This document shows positions 55,930 to 64,000 of a stretch of 64,000 nucleotides of DNA, piece by piece. Source of the stretch: Coix lacryma-jobi var. lacryma-jobi (taxonomy: Eukaryota > Streptophyta > Magnoliopsida > Poales > Poaceae); the NCBI GenBank assembly GCA_009763385.1, contig CM019831.1:18192080-18256079 (forward strand), written 5' to 3'. The notes under the pieces were generated by a model. The model was not told the origin of the DNA and ran no database searches. It saw nothing but the letters and a program-made list of their open reading frames with translations. A program made the translations under genes and the position numbers. Positions within the stretch are counted from its first letter, which is position 1. The number at the start of each line of letters is the position of its first letter.

Positions 55930-58446
55930 TGAAAGTGCATGTTGCACTTAAGTGTGATTTTGGATGATTTGATGACAATGTTGATTAAAGATCTAATATG
56001 TTTGCTAAGTGTGACACAGAGAAATGATTATCTCACTATGTACTTGAAATGTAATGCAAAGCCAAAATGATGGATTGTTGTATGAAGATCATGTCACAAG
56101 CACAAAACAACAATGAGAATGATATTGATATAAAGGGTTATCGTATTGTGGGATAATCATAGTTCATTTATGATTGCTAAGAAAGGATTCAAAATGAAGT
56201 ATGGTTGAATGGCTTGAAATGGTGAAGATAGCAAGGAAAGAGTCTTTGAGGTACTAAGCAAGGGTGATGGGCAAGCGACGGCTTGGCGGCCGAAGAACCT
56301 AGCTAGAGTGAAGAAGAAAGTACTTGCATTTAGTCGAAGGATCAATCAAGCTTGAAGATCGCATCTAGTGGAGAATCAACATTCCTAGCAACAATATTGA
56401 TTGGAGTGACTTGGCACATTTGGAACTTCATTATATCACTTGCATGGAGTCAAGTCACATGTTCAAGATGGCTATGCTCGAGGAATATCTACTTCTAAAC
56501 ATGACAACCATTCCTCTCAATATGGAAAATGAAGTCAAGCGGCTTTGGTTCAAATGGGGATCAACTCAAGAGGTTTAAAATTTGTATTTCAATTTATCTT
56601 GAGTAAATAGGAAAGCCGTACTATTAAGAGGGATGCAACATATAGTAGATGATTCTTCATAAGTGCTCAAACCAACCTAAGTGAGACATGAGAGAGCTAG
56701 AACTAACTTTCAGGTTTTTGCTGCACTGTCTGTCCATACCGGACATGTCCGGTATGCATGTCCGGTATGAGCCCACAGCAGTGCGGCCGTTCTTCTGGCT
56801 TGCTGGCAGACCTAGTGCAGGGAGTCCATACCGGACATGTCCGGTATGCATGTCCGGTATGAACCTTCAGTGGTGCGGCTCTACCGTAGTCTAGCAGTTA
56901 GCTCTGGCGCACGGAGTCCATACTGGACATGTCCGGTATGCATACCGGACATGTCCGGTATTTGCGGAGTTCTGTCTCGCAGCCTGTGCACGGGCGGTAC
57001 TACCGACCCTTGCGTCGGTACTACCGATAGGTACTACCGGAGTTATAGCGGTACTACCGGTAGGCATAATTTGGCCCAACACAGAGAGGTTGCAAAACCC
57101 CCACTTAACTGTCCGTACTACCGACCTGGTGGTCGGTACTACCGAGATCCTTTTAGGGGTTTGAAAAGATGGTTGGTTAAGGATATTTCTCGCGCAGTGA
57201 AGTCATACCGGACATGTCCGGTATTTGCGGATTGGTGGCTAACAATATCTTTGTGATGGGCGGTACTACCGCCCCTTGGGTCGGTACTACCGGAGTTATA
57301 GCGGTACTACCGGTAGGCCAAAATTGGTCCAACTCAGAGAGGTTGCGAAAATCCCTTGAGAACTAGCGGTACTACCGACCTTATGGTCGGTACTACCGGG
57401 CTCATTCGGGAAGTTTGAAAGTTGGCCTGTTCAGTGTGTTTCTCTCGTAGCAAAGTCATACCGGACATGTCCGGTATGCAGTATGAGCTGACTCAGCCAA
57501 CGGCTAGAAAACGGCTAGTTTCGAATGTGGGCTTATAAATACCCCCAAGCCTCCACCTTTGGAGGCTGCTGATTCTACTGGTTCCCACACTCATTCTAAG
57601 CCTTTCAAAACACTTTCCAACCCTCTCTTAGTGAGTGATTGTCCTCTAATTTCTAAATCCATTTGTGGGTTGAGAGAGATTCAAAATTAGAGAGCACGCC
57701 ACCTCTTGAGCACTTGTGCAAATCGTCGATCTTATTGTCCGCATTCGTTACTCTTGGACTCTACGGTCCTAGACGGTTAGGCGTCGCCGTTGAGCACCCA
57801 AGAGATTTGTGAAGTGCCTCGGAAAGTTTGTAAAGGTTCGATCTCTCCTCAAAAGAGATCAACTAGTGGAAGGAGCATTGCGGGTGAAATAGACCGCGGC
57901 TAGAGTGACCCGTGGTGTCCTCTAGAGCCCACCTTTGTGGTAGCTCGCAGCCAGCTCAACGGAGAGTAGGACCCGAGGGGGTGCCGAACTTCGGTGAAAC
58001 AAATACCGTGTCATTCCTTTGTGCTTTACTTTCAGCTATTTGTTATTCTTCGTTGTGCCAGTTGTTTTGCAAGCAATCAGTTCTATATATACATCATACA
58101 TAGTGATTGCAGGTTGTGTGAGAAATTGGAAAAGAAAAGGAGCATTCCCGCACAACCCGTGCATACCGGACTTGTCCGGTATTGATATCGGACATGTCCG
58201 GTATTTACTAACTGCGCCCAATTTGTTTAATCCTTGAGCTAATCTTTGTGGTGCAGGGTATTGCCTTCTAGGTGATTAATTTCTAGTCATATACTTTGTG
58301 TTTGTCTCTTGAGGGGTTGTTTATACTCCGATTGGGAGTTTCCAAGTAATTGGAAACTCGCATACTAATTGCTTCCGCATTATAAGTTGTAAATTTTCAG
58401 AAAAGCCTATTCACCCCCCCTCTAGGCGACACCTTAGGTCCTTTCA
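55930..58446 (+). mobile_element. Solo copia-type LTR, 2,517 bp
   Basis: Starts TGAAAGTGCATGTTGC and ends GGTCCTTTCA, with ATTAC immediately on both sides (55925-55929 and 58447-58451), a perfect 5-bp target duplication. There is no primer-binding site or coding region, so it is a solo LTR left by recombination. A TATA-like CTTATAAATACCCCC lies at 57531. The U3-like part contains many copies of the palindrome ACCGGACATGTCCGGT and of GGTACTACCG. The C-rich 3' end resembles the other copia LTRs here. Confidence 0.9.
56737..58205. repeat. Repeated 18-bp palindrome in the solo LTR
   Basis: TACCGGACATGTCCGGTA occurs exactly at 56737, 56829, 56943, 57206 and 57459. Variants and half-copies (TGCATGTCCGGTATG, TACCGGACTTGTCCGGTA) also occur, and the series extends to 58205. 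GGTACTACCGACC/GGTCGGTACTACCG pairs are interspersed at 56990-57400. Confidence 0.9.
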
Positions 58447-59782
58447 ATTACCTAAAAAAACTAACACTGCCATCTTTTTGTGTCTTAGATTTGATTTTCT
58501 ATGGGCACCCATCAATATAGTAGCCCTAAACCTCTGTGTGTCAGGCTTTTCTTCTCAATTCAAACTAATTTACTATAGCATGTTGCCTCATTACCATCCT
58601 AAACTCATCCATGCATGGATATAATGTGGTCATTAGCCTTACTTAATATGGTCATGGTTCTTCGATCACTTAGTTAGTTATACGTTTATTTAGGGTTTAT
58701 GCTTGTTAAATCTAAATAAATCTATAATTAAGTTGTACATGATTCAATGAGTATAAATTTTTACTACAGTCCAAGCATGCAATAACTAGGTCACCGTAAA
58801 AACTTCACCATAATTGAACCATAGAAACTACAGTTATAAATTATTCTAATTAATTACAAAAAAGAATAGATCTAAATCTATAACAAAAACTTTATACCAA
58901 AGCATATCATATTATATGTTCATTGTGTAGATCTACTCATGTGAGCCCAACAAAATTGGATTTTCCATTTTATGATTTTTCAAAGATTTAGCAAAAAAAT
59001 AAAAAAGAAAAGACAAAACCACTGTCACTTTAGCAAAACCACTGTTACTATAGCAAAACCATCGTCCGTCTACGATGTAATTTGACCGGACAAACTGTTA
59101 CATAGTTTAGGGAGTGATCTAGAATATCCTAGATAGGTTGGAAGATTACGTAGATTTTTTTTGATGGCAATATGTTAAATATCCCCATATTACAAACTAT
59201 GCATGTCACTGACATGTGCATGCTTTGCTAGTAGATATTATAGAGACTTAAGTAATAAACATTTTTTTGTTTACACGTCATGACGTTAAAGTGGCACGAC
59301 AATCACAAAACATGAAGAGTCAGGCTTAGACTATCCACACTCACGTTTCTCTATTTTCATCCTCTATACTGTCTAATCATCAAGATTCTCTCCTCTATAC
59401 TTATTTCTCTCGCATCCATTTATCCTCTATATCATCCTCTATTCACTGTGGGCCTACTTGTCATTTTATCTAAATATATTCATGAGAGATCTAGTTTTGA
59501 AGAATTAATTGCAACGAATTTAATGGTGCAAACGGAATTTGATTTGAGTTTTCGGTTTGTGAGATATAATATTTTTTAGTTATTCCAGAAAGTGGGGTCC
59601 GCTGATCCCTCACTCCTCTCTCCTCCAGCCTCTCTCTTCGCATGCGACAGTAGCACATGTCCCTACTTCTGTATGCGCCTTCCTCAGTGGTAGATTTAAC
59701 GGAACAGCACCACTAGCGCACGGACGTCCGGACGGACTCGGCTCCAGTATATTGTCGTGAACACGCACTACACCGTCCAGAC
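58447..59782. other. Intergenic, nothing recognised
   Basis: AT-rich sequence. The first 150 bases may continue the MULE relic interrupted by the solo LTR. 59320-59460 is pyrimidine-rich. No gene is supported. Confidence 0.35.
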
Positions 59783-59811
59783 TGAAAGGATCAAGATGCC
59801 CAAGAGGGGGG
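59783..59811 (-). mobile_element. Stub of a copia LTR interrupted by the next element
   Basis: TGAAAGGATCAAGATGCCCA followed by AGAGGGGGG is the same terminus as at 288, in the same orientation. The following LTR starts inside it. The remainder is expected beyond the right edge of the window. Confidence 0.6.
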
Positions 59812-62500
59812 TGAAAGGTCCTAGTTTGGTTTTGGTAATTGAGTGACAACTTTAGGTGGACTAATGGTGTTTGAAGTGAATTACACAGGTGATTAGTCCA
59901 TAGGTGATCATGTGTGAGCAACATATGCCATAGAGGAGAAATGACTTGGAAGATATTGCAAGGCTCACACATGTGAAGAAGGAGCTCATTGCATATGTGA
60001 CATGACATGTGGTCATGTGGCTAAGATGGTGAAGATCAAGGCAAGACTTGGCTTGACGAACCGGTTGCGAAGGTGAAGGGCAAGTTGGAGGCTTTGAAGC
60101 CGTTGGTACCGAGTGTCGGGAGGCTTGAGCAAAGACTTGGCGCCGAAGAACCGAAGCAATGGTGAAGAGCAAGTGAGGTCAAGATCGATGAACCATGGAG
60201 GCCATGTGATGATATGAAGTGGATCATATCATTTGATGATAGGTTGGTGCATGTGTTGCATCAACACCGAAGGAGATGGAATGGAATGCGCAAGGCAAAG
60301 GTATAATTGTAGGGCATTTCATTTCACCGGTCATAGGTGTGTAGAGTAGTTTATGACTGGGTTTAGGTTAGATAGCCGTACTATTAAGAGGAGCAAACTT
60401 GTTTGCATATCGGTCATCTAGTGCCACTTGAGCGATCTAACTTTGCGATATTGTTAGGATCGAGTGGCGTGGTGAGAGCAAGTGAAAATCCTTTGAAAAA
60501 TGATTGTGAAAATGCTAACACACATGCACATGATGGTGTACACTTGGTGGTGTTGGCACTTTTGCAAAGGAGATGGTGTTGGAGTTGATTTGGATCAACT
60601 CGGAGAAGTTTCGGAGAAAGCTTTGGTTGAAAAAGAGAAGCGATGGATCTTGGATTGGAATTCTGTTCTAATCCTTTGAGATTTGGATCTTGTTTTCATG
60701 TGGGATGTGTAGCCCTCTAAATAAGCTTTCCAAAATGTCCAAGATCATCAAAATCGAAGTTTGGAGTGAAGAGTTATGGCCTTTCTAGCGCGGGGAGTGC
60801 AGGCTGGTGTGGTCGGTGGTACCGACCCTGGTGGTCGGTAGTACCGACCCAAGAGGGCTGTTTGCAGCCTCTCTGGATGTGGCTTGGTTTGGCCTGGCGG
60901 TAGTACCGCCATAACCTCGGTACTACCGCCCGCGGTGGTACCGACCTATGGCCGGTAGTAACCAAGTTTGCGGAGCTCTCTGTGTTGGGGCGTTTTTGGC
61001 CTGGCGGTAGTACCGCCATTACTTCGGTACTACCGCCGGCAGTGGTACCGACCAGAGGGTCGGTGGTACCGTGGCTCTAAGGGGTTTTGCGAGGCTCTCT
61101 GTAGATTTGAAAATGGCCTGGCGGTAGTACCGCCATTACCTCGGTACTACCGCCCGCGGTGGTACCGACGCAAGGTCGGTAGTAGCTTGTTTTTCGCAGA
61201 GCTCTCTGTTCGCGGCCGATTTTGGCTTGGCGGTAGTACCGCCATTACCTCGGTACTACCGACCTCGGAGGTACCGACCAGAGAGTCGGTGCTTCGCCTT
61301 AATCAGCGGGATGTGAGTAAACGGCTAGTTTGACTAAGCCGGTAGTACCGCCCAAGGGGGGTCGGTACTACCGACCGAGGCGCGGGAAAGGGGAAACGGC
61401 TAGTTGGTCGCTCCCCTCTATAAATAGGAGTGGAGGCCGGTTTTGGGCTAGCTGCTGGAGCACTCAAAAGCCTTGGTGGCTTGTGTGGATGTGCCTGGGA
61501 GTCCTCTAACTCGCTTGTGCTTGCTAGTGTGCGAATCTATTGCGAGTGAGCGATTCTAGTGCGTTGCTTTGAGAGATTGCATCGAGTGGCACTAGGTGTT
61601 CGTGTTGCAATCTGGTGGTGCTTGTTACTCTTGGAGGTTGCCACCTCCTAGACGGCTTGGTGATCGAGTCTCCGTCGTGAAGCCCGCGTGAAGATTTTGC
61701 GTGGCTCCGGAGAAGGATTGTGAGGGGCATTGTGCTCGCCCCGCGGGGATCGCGAAGAGCAACTCTAGTAGAGCGTGTCATTGAGTTACCCTCACTTGTG
61801 GGTGAGTTCTTGCGGCGCTCGAGTGTCGAGCTAGGTGTGGTGCCTATTAGCCGCCGAACTACCAAAGTGTGTGGTCGACACAACGGGGACTAGCTTGGTG
61901 GCAACCAAGTGAACCTCGGGAGAAAAATCACCGTGTCATCTTCGTGTTCATCTTCTCGGTGGTTTGCAAACTCCATTCACTAGCTTGTATTTACTTGTTC
62001 ATATACTTGTGCTAGTGTAGTTGCTCTTGTAACTAGTTAGCTTGTGTAGCATGCTAGTTACATTCTTAGCTTGTGTAGCATAGAAGTTAATCCCGTGAGT
62101 GACTAGTTGACTTGTAGTCTTGCTAGTCACATTGCTTAGTTTGTGTAGCTAAGTTGAGCTCTCTAATTTGGCTTGTGTAGCCTTGTTATTGAGCATTGCT
62201 AGTGAGCTTAGGCTTTGTGCTTTTGCTTAGTGGCATGTGTAGGAGCTCCCCGGTTGATTGAGTACTAGTTGCTTAGGTTTGTGTAACCTTGCAAGCTAGA
62301 ATTGTTTAGGTGAGCCCTAGCTAGCCCGACACCTTATTTGCATTGTTTAGAATTTTTTATAAGGTGTCATAGAGTATAAGTAGAGGGGTGTAGTCTTGGC
62401 TAGACCGATAGTTTTAATTCCGCATTTGTTTCGGTTAGCCGGTGCGATTATTTTTATAAATGACTATTCACCCCCCCTAGTCCGCCATCTCGACCCTTCA
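59812..62500 (+). repeat. 5' LTR of a copia element, 2,689 bp
   Basis: Starts TGAAAGGTCCTAGTTTGG and ends CGACCCTTCA, followed by a primer-binding site. A TATA-like CCTCTATAAATAGGAG lies at 61415. 60800-61370 repeats GGCGGTAGTACCGCC and CGGTACTACCGCC about ten times, as imperfect 105-115-bp units. 62020-62220 repeats TTAGCTTGTGTAGC. The five bases before it are GGGGG; the other flank is outside the window. Confidence 0.88.
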
Positions 62501-62501
62501 A

Positions 62502-62515
62502 TTGGTATCAGAGCG
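62502..62515 (+). other. Primer-binding site
   Basis: TTGGTATCAGAGCG begins one base after the LTR, matching the initiator Met-tRNA 3' end. Confidence 0.9.
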
Positions 62516-62551
62516 AGGTCTCTCATTTGTGGTCTTCACCGACCCGAGAGG

Positions 62552-64000
62552 ATGGCGACTTATGGGCTAGATGTTGAGTGTCCACACATTTTTTATGGCA
62601 CACACTTTACACGGTGGAAAAATTGGATGATATGCAATTTTAAGTTTATTAGTCCTCAAATGTGGTGGATCGTAGATGTAGGTCTTTCTCTTGTGTTGGA
62701 TAGAAAGAATGCAACTCAAGCACAAAAGAAATGCCTACATCTCGATTTCCAAGCTACTAACATTTTCTATCAATCTATGGAGGATAACATATTTGGTGAG
62801 ATCATGGACTTGAAGTCCGCCCATGAGATTTGGATTTATCTCAATGAGAAATATGGGGTGATCTCCGATGATGATGTTGATGAGCCCAAGAAGGAGGCGC
62901 ATGAGGATGTTGAGCATGACCACAACTTGATGGTTGTGGAGGATTGCTCCACCTCATGTTCAAGTGATGATGATGATGATCAATCCGCAAGTTCACTTGA
63001 CAAGATTGTTGATGATGGGCCGAACTCAAGTGATGCAATTAATGATTCTATTCCATGCTCACTTGATGATGATGATGACGACGACTATGAGAGTGATGTC
63101 TCCACAAGCTCTTCTACTACATCACATTGCTTCATGTCACATGGTGACACAAAGGTATCTATTGGTAATGTGGTAGTTGATTGTGATGATCCAAACTTTG
63201 AGCTTGTATGTAGACTCACTAAAGCTTTAGAAAATGAGATGGCAAAAACAATGAATTGAAAAATGAAAACTCATTTCTAAAGAACACATGTGAACAACAA
63301 AAACATCTACTTTATGTTACTACTTGTTCACATGAGGAGCTTAAATTGACTCATGAGGAACTTAGTGTTGCTCATGACAACTTGGTAAAAGACCATGCTT
63401 TTCTCACTAACAAGCTTTCTAATGAAGAAACTAAAACTAGTGAGAGCTCATCACATGGATCAAATGATCAATTGCAAAATGTTGTTGACCCATGTGATGT
63501 AGGCAAGAAGAATGTATCCACCTCTTGTGATGATTTAATATCTATGCCATGTTCTTCACATATAGATGCTTGTTCTACTTCTATGTCTTGTGAGACTAAC
63601 CTTTTGAAGGAGAACAATGAGCTCAAAAGTGAAGTGAAGAACTTGAGCAACAAGTTAGAGAGGTGGTGTAAATCAAAGGTCACCCATGAGCACATGATGA
63701 AGAATCAAAGAAGCTATGGTGTCAAAAGTGGCATTGGCTTCAATAAAAGCAATGTCAAAGACAAGAGATGGGGCAAGAGAAGATATGAAAGAAAAATGAA
63801 GAAGCAAGAACAAGAAAAGCTATCTCATTTCATGTGCTATCAATGCCATGAGATGGGACATTTTGCAAAAGCTTGCCCCAACAAGAAGAAGCCCCAAGTT
63901 CAAATCAAGAACAACCATCATGATGGTGACTTGACGAAGAAGAAGAAAGCAAGAAGGGGCGGAAGAGCAAGGCATCCAACTCATATCCATGATGCCAAGA
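62552..64000 (+). pseudogene. Copia gag (SIRE/Maximus-like), frameshifted and cut by the window edge
   Basis: The start is the ATG after the primer-binding site. The first part contains FYGTHFTRWKNWM and WIYLNEKYG, typical of copia gag (UBN2 type), then Asp/Ser-rich stretches. At about 63250 one base is missing from a run of A, and the first frame stops at 63257-63259. The second frame is open from there to the end of the window, with coiled-coil Leu/Asn-rich sequence and a CCHC zinc knuckle CYQCHEMGHFAKAC (63835-63876). Long LTRs and a long gag with an acidic middle suggest the SIRE/Maximus group. Pol and the 3' LTR would lie beyond 64000. Confidence 0.85.

Noticed and set aside
56737..57476. 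Resemblance of GGACATGTCC to the animal p53 half-site
   Set aside because: Plants have no p53. The match is a coincidence of a palindromic CATG core.
56700..58205. CRISPR-like array because of regularly repeated palindromes
   Set aside because: The spacing is irregular, the repeats are in an LTR with a target duplication, and the DNA is from a plant nucleus.
62735..63176. Short frames overlapping the copia gag
   Set aside because: They are Met/Asp or His-rich shadows of the Asp/Ser-rich part of gag.

Overview
This window looks like repeat-rich nuclear DNA of a grass, most likely a panicoid (the sorghum, sugarcane, Miscanthus and maize group). The basis is the mixture of elements: CACTA transposons with grass-type subterminal repeats (TTTGCCGAGTG, TTTAGTCCCGG, ACCGACAGG), a Tekay-like chromovirus, copia elements with long LTRs, Tourist and Stowaway MITEs, LINE relics with grass-type reverse-transcriptase ends, and two intron-containing plant genes. 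I see no bacterial-style operon, tRNA, rRNA or CRISPR array. I cannot name the species.

Only two genes look like ordinary host genes. The first is a two-exon, 205-residue gene on the plus strand (14097-15405) resembling the 23-kDa jasmonate-induced protein family; a MITE sits in its only intron, 24 bases before the 3' splice site. The second is a five-exon HVA22/TB2/DP1-family gene on the minus strand (49364-52705; 314 residues) with a long lysine/serine-rich repeated tail.

From 1 to 13.3 kb the DNA is layers of transposons: two LTR remnants, three CACTA derivatives (a 186-bp one with perfect TSD, a 1,247-bp one with perfect TSD, and a degraded one), two MITEs with TAA/TTA duplications, a broken LINE, and a small internally deleted LTR element with TSD AGGTG.

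From 16,071 to 44,989 lies one composite insertion. A CACTA element of about 12.3 kb, flanked by ATA on both sides, carries decayed minus-strand genes: a GRF zinc-finger gene, a TNP2 transposase, and a Transposase_24/DUF8039/Ulp1-protease gene with telomere-like repeats just upstream. Its left subterminal region is split by a rearranged Ty3/gypsy chromovirus that forms an inverted repeat with two nearly identical arms of about 6.85 kb. It is followed by a further leader and gag fragment in direct orientation. This palindrome is the most unusual structure in the window and could act as a natural hairpin-RNA locus against its own family. Both arms carry Asn in place of the second catalytic Asp of the integrase.

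From 45 to 49 kb there are more CACTA, MITE and fold-back elements, including a Stowaway nested in a Tourist-like element. From 53 to 64 kb there is intergenic DNA with LINE and MULE relics, a 2.5-kb solo copia LTR with TSD ATTAC, and the 5' LTR and broken gag of another copia element that runs off the end of the window.
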